This document shows positions 47,901 to 55,789 of a stretch of DNA of 64,000 nt, piece by piece; the stretch's first letter is position 1; the number at the start of each line of letters is the position of its first letter. The translations under genes and the position numbers were made by a program. The notes under the pieces were generated by a model. The model was not told where the DNA came from. It ran no database searches and was given only the letters and a program-made list of their open reading frames with translations. This DNA comes from Pseudomonadota bacterium. GTDB lineage: Bacteria; Myxococcota_A; UBA9160; JADFDR01. Location: contig PIVT01000008.1 in assembly GCA_003353845.1 (NCBI GenBank), positions 1-64,000 of the forward strand. Direction: 5' to 3'.

Positions 47901-48416
47901 CGGAAGTTCTGAGAGGTCGAGTTCACCGGAGCCATCGTGATCGAGATTCTGCCGAAGCGTACGTGAGCGTGGGCTGAAATCCGTGAGCGTATACTGATAA
48001 ATCCAGCCCACACCCGTAGCGTCAGGCCCAAGCTGAGGGCTCACACCCTGTGGCAAACGGCCCTGTACGTAGTTCAAAGATTCAAGCACGCGCGACCGAG
48101 CCCAATACAGGTCCGTTCCATCTTCGAAGATGACGTAGACCATGGAAAACCCGAAGAAGGAGTAGCCACGCACCACAGTGGCATAGGGTACGGATAACAT
48201 GGCCGTCGAAAGTGGATAGGTGACCTGGTCTTCGACGACCTGGGGAGCCTGCCCCGAATACTCGGTATAGACGATCACTTGCACATCCGACAAATCGGGG
48301 ATCGCATCAACCGGCATCGTTCGCATGGACCACCAACCCGCCCCCGCCACCATGGCGGTGACAATCAGGACGAAGAAGCGGTTGCGAACGCTAGCCTCAA
48401 TGATTCGATAGATCAT
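44982..48416 (-). CDS. cusA: CusA-type Cu(I)/Ag(I) RND efflux pump with an inserted EF-hand pair
   Basis: Heavy-metal RND pump that exports Cu(I)/Ag(I) from periplasm or cytoplasm through CusB and CusC. 1144 residues against 1047 in E. coli. The three metal-path methionines are kept in GDILYMPTTPPG, PAPLTMIETTI and RIDMLATGIK; GVMVDASVVMVENLHK is the transmembrane signature. The excess is an insertion near residues 148-244 between WIYQYTLTDFS and DLAELRSLQDWYFRYDL. It has two EF-hand loops, DHDGSGELDLSE (159-170) and DADRDEHISREE (223-234), with calcium ligands at positions 1, 3, 5, 9 and 12. E. coli has only about five residues there. ATG overlaps the cusB stop (4 nt). Confidence 0.95.
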   Translation of the reverse strand: MIYRIIEASVRNRFFVLIVTAMVAGAGWWSMRTMPVDAIPDLSDVQVIVYTEYSGQAPQVVEDQVTYPLSTAMLSVPYATVVRGYSFFGFSMVYVIFEDGTDLYWARSRVLESLNYVQGRLPQGVSPQLGPDATGVGWIYQYTLTDFSPRSRTLRQNLDHDGSGELDLSELPEPENKNRADEEVAVYSKEQLREFFKTGAPPATKTLDSYQSESIGFLIDGFDADRDEHISREELLRAGNFMGIDLAELRSLQDWYFRYDLMSQQGVSEVASIGGFVKQYQVEVDPEKLRAFGVTIPQVRTAIQRANLDTGGRLIEMAETEFMVRGQGYIESIDDLETIPVGIDPEGHAPILLRQVAHVQIGPEVRRGLVEMNGEGEVVTGIVLVRFGGNALEVIERVKSRIEELKRGLPEGVEIHVSYDRSQLIRRAIDTLRQKLIEEMAVVALVCIIFLLHFRSSLVAIFTLPVGILVAFIAMRWMGLSANIMSLGGIAIAIGVMVDASVVMVENLHKHREREPDGDQLDLVLKSAQEVGPALFFSLLIVTVSFLPVFSLEQQEGRLFAPLAYTKTFAMAASAVLAITLIPVLMFYLVRGNIRPERDNPLSKLLIGGFRPVNRVALRYPKSIVLGAVFVVLATSWPLSQLGSEFMPPLNEGDILYMPTTPPGISITKARELLQQTDRVIVQHPQVAHVLGKIGRAETATDPAPLTMIETTIILTPHEEWPKGKRIGDIVRELDGMVQFPGVTNAWTMPIKTRIDMLATGIKTPIGIKLMGDDLEELSALGQEIEGIVSQLPGTASVYAERVVGGNYIDIRVRREQAARYGLNVADVQMIISSAIGGMNVTETVEGLERYPVNLRFPRELRNDLETLARVAVPTPMGHTVPLAQVADIRVTKGPPGIKSENARRSAWVFVDLTTSDLGGYVKMAREVVEKQVKLPAGVSIVWSGQYEYMQRANERLKVVVPLTLGIIFLLLYLHFRQIGESLIVMTGTILFAPVGGLWLMYLLDFNLSIAVGVGFIALAGLAAETGVVMLVYLDESYDRYVREGRMNGLEDLKRSVAEGAVERVRPMLMTVSTTLIGLLPIMFGTETGTRVMKRIAAPMVGGLVSSTVLTLVVLPAIYFLWKGLEVRRLTVMNGPEGGQRKKE

Positions 48417-50065
48417 TCTACGGCCTCCTCATCTGCGTCCTTCTCGAGGAATACGCCACAGAGTGGGCAACGCCCTGCTTCGTGGAAGAACGTTCCTGGA
48501 TGCTCCGGACAGGTGAAGACCTTGTCCTCTCCATCGCCATCAAGTCTCATTTCAGAGAGGCGCCGCCTTTCCTCGGGCGTCCCGCTCCTTTTTTCCAAAT
48601 CCATTCCGCACACCGGGCAGCGCCCGGGTTCACTGGAGATTTCCTCGGGGTGCATGGGGCAGGCCCAAAGCGTCTCGGGCATCATTTCCATGTCACCGCT
48701 GTTGGAGGGTGTGGCATTTCCAACCGCGCTGCGTCGCGCCAGCATCTTTTGAATGGCTTCCTGCAGCTGACTCTCTGAATCAATCAGAAACTGTCCACTC
48801 GTCACCACGAGGTCACCTTCATTTAGTCCGGAGATCACCTCACTTAGATGACGATCTCCGACGAGACCGATCCTCACCTCACGCGGCTCAAACTTGCCAT
48901 CGCCCGTGGTTACAAAGACAATCTTACGCGTCCCCGAGTGGAGGATCGCTTCGGTAGGGATGCCCAAGGCATCGTCTTTTTTTCTGAACTGGATGTAGAC
49001 AGTGGCAAACATGCCGGGCTTAAGTCGGTAACCCGGATTATCGAACTCAAGCCTCACCGTAAGCGTTCGGCTTTTCCTATTCATGGTGGGATAAACGTAA
49101 TCGACACTCCCTTCAATCACTTTTCCCTGTTCGTGGGTTAGCTCCATTTGTGCGGGCTGTCCGACTTCGACCCAGGGCGCATCGTATTCATAAACCTCCG
49201 CAGTCACCCAAATACGCGACAGATCTCCGATTCGATAGAGATCCTTTCCCTCCTGAATGCGCGCACCTTCCACGACACTCTTGTGCAAGACAAAGCCAGA
49301 GCGCGGGGCGCGTACTGGCATGACACGCCGCGACTTTCCACTCCTGGCCACCGCCTCGATATCGCTCTTCGAGAGATTCCACAGCCCGAGCTTGCGCCGC
49401 GCAGAACGCGCCAACTCACTATTTGCGCCCTGCGTTCGCAGCGCCAGAAGATAGTCCTCTTGCGTTGCGACCAATTCAGGCGAATAGATATCGAAGAGCT
49501 TGTCCCCCTTCTCTACCGGGTCTCCTGTTCGATTCACATAGATCTTCTCCACCCAACCAGAGAAACGAAGATTCACGACGGAGATCTCGTCTTCTCCAAC
49601 TTCGATCTCACCGATGGTTCGTATGTGCCGGAAAATAGTCTGCCGCTTCACTGGCTCGATACGCACGCCCATATTTTGAATCACGACGGGATCAATGACG
49701 ATGGCGTTTGAGTTGGTTGCACCATCTTCATACACGGGAATCAAATCCATGCCCATGGGTGACTTACCGGGTTTGTCCGATATAAACGTCGGGTCCATGG
49801 GGGCCCGCCAATATTTGATTTTTCGCTCACCAGTTGTCGAGGAGATGGTCGTCCCACCCCCACCGACTGGCACCAGGTCCATTTCACAAAGGGGACAAGT
49901 ACCCGGCCCGTGCTCAATCACATGCGGGTGCATACCACAGGTATAGAGTTGTTCCTCTCCTGCCTGGTCGCCTGTACTGCTCGTGGGTTCAATTTCTCCG
50001 CGGCATGCGGGCAAAAACGAAACCGCCAATACTCCCGAGATCATCAGCATCAATACACGCTTCAT
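48413..50065 (-). CDS. cusB: CusB-type periplasmic adaptor with metal-binding modules at both ends
   Basis: Membrane-fusion protein linking CusA and CusC. 550 residues against about 400 in E. coli. A lipoprotein-like signal ends at FLPAC (Cys21). An N-terminal heavy-metal-binding motif follows (YTCGMHPHV...CPLCEMDLVPV, 41-67), then the usual CusB Met motif (YWRAPMDP...KSPMGMDLIPVYE). The barrel-sandwich and beta-barrel body runs to about residue 440. Two more Cys/His modules close the chain: ACPMHPEE...CPVCGMDL (about 468-490) and TCPEHPG...CPLCGVFL (518-540). Terminal modules may hand metal to the pump. Overlaps cusC and cusA by 4 nt each. Confidence 0.93.
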   Translation of the reverse strand: MKRVLMLMISGVLAVSFLPACRGEIEPTSSTGDQAGEEQLYTCGMHPHVIEHGPGTCPLCEMDLVPVGGGGTTISSTTGERKIKYWRAPMDPTFISDKPGKSPMGMDLIPVYEDGATNSNAIVIDPVVIQNMGVRIEPVKRQTIFRHIRTIGEIEVGEDEISVVNLRFSGWVEKIYVNRTGDPVEKGDKLFDIYSPELVATQEDYLLALRTQGANSELARSARRKLGLWNLSKSDIEAVARSGKSRRVMPVRAPRSGFVLHKSVVEGARIQEGKDLYRIGDLSRIWVTAEVYEYDAPWVEVGQPAQMELTHEQGKVIEGSVDYVYPTMNRKSRTLTVRLEFDNPGYRLKPGMFATVYIQFRKKDDALGIPTEAILHSGTRKIVFVTTGDGKFEPREVRIGLVGDRHLSEVISGLNEGDLVVTSGQFLIDSESQLQEAIQKMLARRSAVGNATPSNSGDMEMMPETLWACPMHPEEISSEPGRCPVCGMDLEKRSGTPEERRRLSEMRLDGDGEDKVFTCPEHPGTFFHEAGRCPLCGVFLEKDADEEAVE

Positions 50066-51324
50066 TTGATTTCTCCTAGTGAAGAGGTGCCTACGGTGGC
50101 TCGAGCCGCTGCGCGCTGCAGCCGCGTCTCAATCGCAGCCGTCAGGTAGGCTTTTTCCAATATCAGTAATTCAACTTCAGATTCATAGAGGGATGCGAAA
50201 TCCGCATTTCCGACCGAAAAGTCGGACAGTGTGGTTTCCAACGTCGCATGCGAGGAGGGCAAAATAGAGTCGCGATATCGAGAAGCCTTTTCAAAGGCTC
50301 GAGTCCAGCTGGAATGGATTGATATGGATTCCGATTCGATGGTGTCGAGCATGGCTGCAAGTTGCGCTTGTGCGCCACGTTCCCCTTGGAGATGCGCTGC
50401 TTGCCTTCCAAGTCCACGCTTGCGACTACCCCATGGAATCGGAACCGAAACTCCTGCGGATACAAAATCCGTGCCGTCATCAAGGGCGGTATCCACGTCT
50501 CGAACACGGTATTTGAGCCAAACGTTCACCTCAGGCCGAGTCGTAATTCCAGCGAGTTCCGCCGACCTGTGCCGGACATTTATTCGCTCCCGAAGCCGGG
50601 CGAGTTCTGGCCGGTTCTCCTTGGCCTCCTCAAACCAGTGACTCGGTGCTCCCACCACGGCAACAGGATCAATCTCACTTGACGTAGCAAACTGACTTCC
50701 GGCAGGGCGAGCCAGGACTCGAGAAAGGCCCGCGGAAATTATTCGTTCTGCCCGGTCATAGTCCCCGATATCATCCTGAAGCCGATCGCGCAAAACGGTG
50801 AGGCGAAGCACTGAATTTTGACCCGCTTTTCCCACTTCATAACGGGCACGCACCGCACGCAAGAGTTCCTGCGTGCGATTTAGATGTTCTTCAGTAACGC
50901 CTTTTAACAAGTTCGAGTGTGTGAGCCTCCAGAAGAGAACCTCCACGTTGCGCCGAAGCTGCAGCTCGGCTTCGGCGGTTTCATGCTCGCTCACGCGTAC
51001 CTGCAGATCCGCGACCTCTCGCGAGGCCTTGCTCCACCCGAGTTCAGGTAATTTCTGTTCGATCTTGAATTGAACCCCCGACATGGGCGACTCATCGAGC
51101 TTAAGAGAATCCACGGGGACATTCATGTACTCCAACCCTACCATGGGGTCCTTCCACGTTCCCGCGACCTCCGCCAATTCCGACAATTCCTGGGATCGTG
51201 CTCTCATGGCCTCAAGCCCCGGGTTCGCTCGCAATGCTTCGTCGCTGAGAATCTCTGGATCATCTACAGCAAAAGCAGTGATCGGAAACATGAGTATCAG
51301 CGTTGCAGCCCAAATCTTTTTCAT
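50062..51324 (-). CDS. cusC: TolC/CusC-family outer-membrane efflux protein
   Basis: Outer-membrane channel of the tripartite pump. 420 residues with a signal peptide (WAATLILMFPITAFA). Two OEP repeats give long helices with the NPGLEAMRARSQELSELAEVAG and LNRTQELLRAVRARYEVGKAGQNSVLRL patterns; ARYEVGKAG marks the conserved OEP turn. No N-terminal lipobox Cys, unlike E. coli CusC. The stop TGA overlaps the cusB ATG, so it is translationally coupled. Confidence 0.92.
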   Translation of the reverse strand: MKKIWAATLILMFPITAFAVDDPEILSDEALRANPGLEAMRARSQELSELAEVAGTWKDPMVGLEYMNVPVDSLKLDESPMSGVQFKIEQKLPELGWSKASREVADLQVRVSEHETAEAELQLRRNVEVLFWRLTHSNLLKGVTEEHLNRTQELLRAVRARYEVGKAGQNSVLRLTVLRDRLQDDIGDYDRAERIISAGLSRVLARPAGSQFATSSEIDPVAVVGAPSHWFEEAKENRPELARLRERINVRHRSAELAGITTRPEVNVWLKYRVRDVDTALDDGTDFVSAGVSVPIPWGSRKRGLGRQAAHLQGERGAQAQLAAMLDTIESESISIHSSWTRAFEKASRYRDSILPSSHATLETTLSDFSVGNADFASLYESEVELLILEKAYLTAAIETRLQRAAARATVGTSSLGEIK

Positions 51325-51390
51325 TCTGTTACTCCTTAACTCTTATAGAGGCCAAGTGGTCCGACCCAGAGTGGCTCTGTTTCTCCACCC

Positions 51391-51930
51391 TCAATGTGCA
51401 TGCTCTCCATGTCCTTTTTGCTCTCCATGTCCAGGACCTTCCTGCGTGGAACCTTCTTCTCCCGAAGAAAGGCTCGACTCGACCGACGCTGCCAGGCCTT
51501 CCGGGTCGAGTTGGACTCCAACACCCTGGCGAAAGACCATTTGTCCTCCAATGTGGCCTTGGACCATGATCCCAAGCGCTCCGACTAGCGCGATCCCCAC
51601 AAAGGCTCGAGATGGGGATGTAGTCATGCGGACACGCCAAACAAGCAACAAGGCAAATACAACCAGAAGAGACCAGCCCAGGTACTGATGCACTGGCATC
51701 AGATTTGGGGTGAGATGAGTATGTGCCGATTGCTCGTGGTCCCACCAACCGCTGGCCACGGCAGCCGCCATTCCCATGACCCCTCCCATAAGATTCATTT
51801 TGGCTGCTTGATGCCAATGGCTTCTTCCTGTGAACAAGGCAAATGCGTCCAACCCGACACCAAACAAAGTCAGCGCAATTGCAAAATGAACAAAAATCGG
51901 GTGAATTGCTGCGGGAATTGCATATTCCAT
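51391..51930 (-). CDS. DUF2231-type membrane protein with His-rich tail
   Basis: 179 residues. Four membrane helices (including HPIFVHFAIALTLFGVGLDAF, MNLMGGVMGMAAAVASGWW, HQYLGWSLLVVFALLLVW and AFVGIALVGALGIMVQGHIGG) with several membrane-edge His (HPIFVH, HxxH in HTHLTPNLMPVHQ). The C-terminal tail is GHGEQKGHGEHAH. DUF2231 proteins often accompany metal or heme genes. GGAGAG lies 6 nt before the ATG. As the second gene of the copper-efflux operon, a role in metal binding or respiration is inferred. Function unproven. Confidence 0.8.
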   Translation of the reverse strand: MEYAIPAAIHPIFVHFAIALTLFGVGLDAFALFTGRSHWHQAAKMNLMGGVMGMAAAVASGWWDHEQSAHTHLTPNLMPVHQYLGWSLLVVFALLLVWRVRMTTSPSRAFVGIALVGALGIMVQGHIGGQMVFRQGVGVQLDPEGLAASVESSLSSGEEGSTQEGPGHGEQKGHGEHAH

Positions 51931-52025
51931 GTAGCTCTCTCCAATGACTACTACGTAGCCCCTCCAAAATATTGAAGGACTGAAAATCTACAAATCAATT
52001 GATGTAGTAAAGATGATGCATCCAA

Positions 52026-52041
52026 CACCACGGACGTGGTG
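52026..52041 (-). other. Hairpin between the first two genes of the copper operon
   Basis: A perfect CACCAC/GTGGTG stem with a 4-nt loop lies 14 nt after the stop of the first gene. No U-tract follows. It may adjust relative expression; a nearby 10-bp palindrome ATCAATTGAT is also present. Confidence 0.35.
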
Positions 52042-52054
52042 AGACTGACTCAAC

Positions 52055-52582
52055 TCATATCAGGAAACTGGAATAGAGAATGCGCAGATCGCGCGTTGCG
52101 CGGTACTGGCCTTGCGCCAGCACAGGAGCGGGAACAACCGTAGTAGAGATGGGAAGCAAAGTAACGATGGGAACATGTACAGGTAGGTCAACACTGCCGA
52201 AACCCAAGTCATCAACTCGCGCACTGGAATGCGTAATCAATATTTCCCCATCACCGCAACAAGGAGACTTGGTCTTCTTTTCGTTGACGGGTTTGTCCTG
52301 GGCTGGCTGATCCTGCTGGCCCTCTTTCTTTACTTGGCTTTTCTGATCTTCTTGAAGCCGCTTAAGCTTCTCCAAATCCTCGGGCGATAAACGGGAATTA
52401 TCAGCGACTACCGCGGATTCAGTTTTTTCCACCGAGGACGCATTTTCCGACATGTCATGACATGATTGGACCGCAGCGTTGTCGGCATTGGCCACAGCAT
52501 CATAAACTCCGGCGCGACACAGCGAAGGACACAGCGTTCCTTGCAGCAGGAATATCGTCGCAATAAAGAGTCGGAAATACAT
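52055..52582 (-). CDS. Small exported protein with CHDM and PCCG motifs (copper operon leader)
   Basis: 175 residues from the ATG at 52582 (AGGA 10 nt upstream; GTGs at 52585 and 52591 are possible). A signal peptide (RLFIATIFLLQGTLCPSLCRA) leads to CHDM (residue 41 region), a charged Lys/Glu/Gln linker (KLKRLQEDQKSQVKK...) and SPCCGDG near residue 110, followed by a hydrophobic, Pro/Val-rich segment (VPIVTLLPISTTVVPAPVLAQG). No family recognised. Cys and His pairs fit metal binding, and position at the head of the cus operon supports a copper-linked role; both are inference. Confidence 0.7.
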   Translation of the reverse strand: MYFRLFIATIFLLQGTLCPSLCRAGVYDAVANADNAAVQSCHDMSENASSVEKTESAVVADNSRLSPEDLEKLKRLQEDQKSQVKKEGQQDQPAQDKPVNEKKTKSPCCGDGEILITHSSARVDDLGFGSVDLPVHVPIVTLLPISTTVVPAPVLAQGQYRATRDLRILYSSFLI

Positions 52583-52591
52583 CACACGCAC

Positions 52592-52897
52592 ATCCTAACG
52601 AGTACGAGGCCAATTGAACCATCTAATACATCGGACATTTTGCCACGGGAATTAAGCCTTAGCGTAGACATGAATTCCCCTTTTCAAAATATACTAGATC
52701 GGCAACTAGTCATGTTACCAGGCTTTACTGTCAGCATTTTCTTGTTCAAGCCAGAAATTTGCATCCAACCCTCAACATTCCAGCCTCCCTCGAACATCCA
52801 AAACCAACTTAATCAAACTCCGCTTTTCTTAAGTTTTCACTCTACAGCTCACTTGTAACTATCCCGATGCACTAGGTTATTCAGATTTAAGAAACTT
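52592..52897. promoter_or_regulatory. Divergent promoter region of the copper operon and GGDEF-EAL gene
   Basis: 306 bp without a convincing gene. A perfect inverted repeat ACTAG-N8-CTAGT (52693-52710) overlaps a plus-strand TATACT (52690-52695, TAGACA 19 bp upstream) and a minus-strand TATATT. The 19-bp spacer and adjacent dyad would suit a MerR-class regulator, but none is encoded nearby and the assignment is speculative. Confidence 0.3.
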
Positions 52898-55789
52898 ATG
52901 TCAATGGGCGCCAGGGCGCAGTATCGGGGATTCAAATTGCGAAGCGCTCAACATAAACTCCTACCGAGTCGAGTCGGTCGCCGCTTCCTCCTACTCTTCC
53001 TCATTCTCGCGGTCTTCCCCATCGGCGGCATTTCAATCCTCAGTTTCAACCACGTCTCTAGCGAGTTTTACCACGAGACCCATAATCGCCTACACAAGGC
53101 CAGCAAATCCGTGGCGCGCAGCTTGCTGAATGAGGTGGAGCAGTTCGAGGAACAGCTCGACCGCGCAGCCGCCCTTCAATCCGACCCCACGGCACCCTCC
53201 CTCTTCCGCAATTCCTTTGAAGCGGTGACCTCGATCAACGCCGCTGGCAAAACGAAACCCCTGCTAGGTCCAATCATCGAAGCCCCCGTTTTAAATGCTG
53301 GGAAACAAGAAAGGCTTGCGCTAGGAAAGCCCCTGCTCTTATCCACCCTCAACTCACTCGGTGAAACTCGCCTTCTCCTAATGAAGGAGTATCCGAACAA
53401 GCAGGGCGGCCAAGAGTGGTTCATTGCCGCCATCAAGCCACAGGAGCTTTTCAGTCTTCCCCGAGAAGACATGCTCCCCCCTCACTCGGATTACTGCATC
53501 CTGACGCCTGGACTGAAACCGTTGCACTGCTCCGGAAACCTAGAGCGCGACATTTCTGGCAACCTGCAAGCCAATGCCCCACTGGCAGAGCTGTCCAGTA
53601 CCAAACCCGGAACCTTTGACTTCCTCAGGGCTGAAAAAAACCCTCAGATTGCAGGACACTGGTCACTTTCAATGGAGTCACAATACGATGCTACGGGGTG
53701 GGTGGTTCTCGTGTCCGAGCCACGCTCCGTCGTCTTAGGGCCCCTTCGAGTCTACTGGACTCTCTTCCCTCTGTTGGTTGCTTTGAGTCTATTCTTGGTG
53801 TGCCTCCTGGGCCTCCACTTGATTCGACGAATGCTCGCTCCTCTCGAACACATGCAGGCCGGCGCACAGCGCATTGCCCAACGCGATTTCAGCCAGCCAA
53901 TTGTAGTGGAAGAAGGGAACGAGTTCAGAGACCTGGCTACCTCTCTAAACAACATGGCTGAAGAGCTGAATGATCAGTTTTCCTCCTTGTCAACCATGAT
54001 CGAAATAGATCGATTAATTCTTACTGGCTCGGATTCAGAAACCATTATCGACGTCACCCTGGCATGCATCCCCGACTTGTACAAGTGCGACGCAGTCGCC
54101 CTCATGCTCTGCGAATCAGACAGTTCGGATGTTTACAAAGCCTACATTTCTTTCCATGCCAACCAAATCGACAAGGTGCTTGAAATTCCCTTGTTAAGTA
54201 CAGCTGAATGCAGCCACCTTCATATTGCAAACGCCGGGTTGACCGTGAATCTCGAAGACACCCACCCGACTTATCTGCACTCCTTTAAGCAGGCGGGCAT
54301 ACGGGAAGCTGTGGTCTTTCCCATCACTCGCAACCGCCGTATCGATGGGCTCATTGCTATCGGCCACAAGGCAAAAGGGGTCATCGATAGGGAACGCACT
54401 GTCTTTATCAGGCAGTTAGCAGATCAAGTGGGCATTGCTGTTGACCGTGCTCGCACCTTGGAAGAAAAACGCAGGTTGGCCTATTACGATAACTTGACAG
54501 ATCTTCCCAATCGCATCTTGTTCAAGGAGCACCTGGCTCAAGAACTGCGCAACACCAAGCGCCGCAAACAAGAGTTGGCTGTCTGTCTGCTCGATCTCGA
54601 CGGCTTTAAGCGTATCAACGATACCCTCGGACACGATGCCGGAGACCGCTTTTTGTGTTGTGTGAGTGAGCGTGTGTCACGTTATGTCGAGTTCGACAAG
54701 ATTGCACGTTTCGGGGGAGACGAATTTGCGCTTTATTTTACGGAGCTGACTTCCCGCGAAGCTCCCGCGTATATCATCCAACTCATCTTAGACGCCTTGT
54801 CTCAGCCCTTTTCTCTACTTGGGACAGAGATGTTCATTACGGCTAGCGTGGGGATCTCCATCTACCCGACCGATGGCGATACCGTCGAGGAATTGATCAA
54901 GAATGCCGATTCCGCGTTGTATCACGCCAAAGACACTGGCAAAAACAATTTCCAATTTTTCCGTGAAGAGCTGAACACCAAAGTGATTGAACATTTCAAC
55001 ATGGCCAACTCCCTCCGCGCAGCTGTCGACAATGATGAGTTCCGAGTCTACTACCAACCGGTCGTGGAAACCGAGACCGATGAAATAGTTGGCTTTGAGG
55101 CCCTGTTGCGCTGGCAAAAACCCGACGGTCACCTTGTCGCACCCGACGACTTCCTCACGGTCGCCGAAGAAACGGGCTTAATCGTCCCCATCGGAACTTT
55201 TGTCGTACGGGAAGCTTGTCGCCAACTGCGTTTTTGGCACGACTCGGGTTTCGAAGACCTCACCATGGCCGTCAACCTGTCGAGCCGACAATTCCGTGAA
55301 GACAATCTGGTCGGTGTTGTACGGGGAGCTCTTTCCCTCGCGGACCTCGACCCTCGCTTCCTGCATTTAGAATTAACTGAGAGCATATTGATGGAGTCGA
55401 GTCAGATGACGCTGGATACTCTCAGCGAATTTCGACGGATGGGGATTCGCATCGCTATCGATGACTTTGGAACCGGTTACTCATCACTTAGCTATCTACA
55501 AAAATTCCAATTGGATGAATTGAAAATCGATCGAAGCTTCATCAAGGACATCGCACGCAATCCCAACGATGCTTCCATCACACGAGCCATTATTCTCATG
55601 GCACACAGTCTCGGGCTTGAAATCATTGCCGAGGGGATCGAAACCGAAGCTCAAAAAGAATTCATCCGAGAGCATGGCTGCCGCTTTGCTCAAGGCTATC
55701 TCTATAGTCGTCCGGTGCCAGCGGAGGAAATCAGCAAGGTATTGGTTGAACGGCAAAGCAGCACGACCTACTCCGACTCTGACGAATAA
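52898..55789 (+). CDS. Membrane GGDEF-EAL c-di-GMP enzyme with periplasmic sensor, HAMP and GAF
   Basis: 963 residues. TM1 (FLLLFLILAVFPIGGISIL, about 30-50), a periplasmic sensor to about 285, TM2 (LLVALSLFLVCLLGLHLI), HAMP, then GAF (about 370-520). The GGDEF domain has intact RFGGDEF, but the inhibitory RxxD site reads VEFD. The EAL domain has GFEALLRW, NLSSRQF, LELTESIL, DDFGTGYSSL, KIDRSF and AEGIET, so phosphodiesterase residues are complete. Both synthesis and hydrolysis of c-di-GMP are possible. The ATG has only a weak AAGAAA upstream. Its 3' end overlaps the convergent kinase gene by 22 bp. Confidence 0.95.
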   Translation: MSMGARAQYRGFKLRSAQHKLLPSRVGRRFLLLFLILAVFPIGGISILSFNHVSSEFYHETHNRLHKASKSVARSLLNEVEQFEEQLDRAAALQSDPTAPSLFRNSFEAVTSINAAGKTKPLLGPIIEAPVLNAGKQERLALGKPLLLSTLNSLGETRLLLMKEYPNKQGGQEWFIAAIKPQELFSLPREDMLPPHSDYCILTPGLKPLHCSGNLERDISGNLQANAPLAELSSTKPGTFDFLRAEKNPQIAGHWSLSMESQYDATGWVVLVSEPRSVVLGPLRVYWTLFPLLVALSLFLVCLLGLHLIRRMLAPLEHMQAGAQRIAQRDFSQPIVVEEGNEFRDLATSLNNMAEELNDQFSSLSTMIEIDRLILTGSDSETIIDVTLACIPDLYKCDAVALMLCESDSSDVYKAYISFHANQIDKVLEIPLLSTAECSHLHIANAGLTVNLEDTHPTYLHSFKQAGIREAVVFPITRNRRIDGLIAIGHKAKGVIDRERTVFIRQLADQVGIAVDRARTLEEKRRLAYYDNLTDLPNRILFKEHLAQELRNTKRRKQELAVCLLDLDGFKRINDTLGHDAGDRFLCCVSERVSRYVEFDKIARFGGDEFALYFTELTSREAPAYIIQLILDALSQPFSLLGTEMFITASVGISIYPTDGDTVEELIKNADSALYHAKDTGKNNFQFFREELNTKVIEHFNMANSLRAAVDNDEFRVYYQPVVETETDEIVGFEALLRWQKPDGHLVAPDDFLTVAEETGLIVPIGTFVVREACRQLRFWHDSGFEDLTMAVNLSSRQFREDNLVGVVRGALSLADLDPRFLHLELTESILMESSQMTLDTLSEFRRMGIRIAIDDFGTGYSSLSYLQKFQLDELKIDRSFIKDIARNPNDASITRAIILMAHSLGLEIIAEGIETEAQKEFIREHGCRFAQGYLYSRPVPAEEISKVLVERQSSTTYSDSDE

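Noticed and set aside
51329-51967. Alternative minus-strand frame of 212 codons over the DUF2231 gene
   Set aside because: The frame at 51391-51930 has membrane helices and a good ribosome site; the other is Ser/Arg/Cys-rich and unlike a protein.
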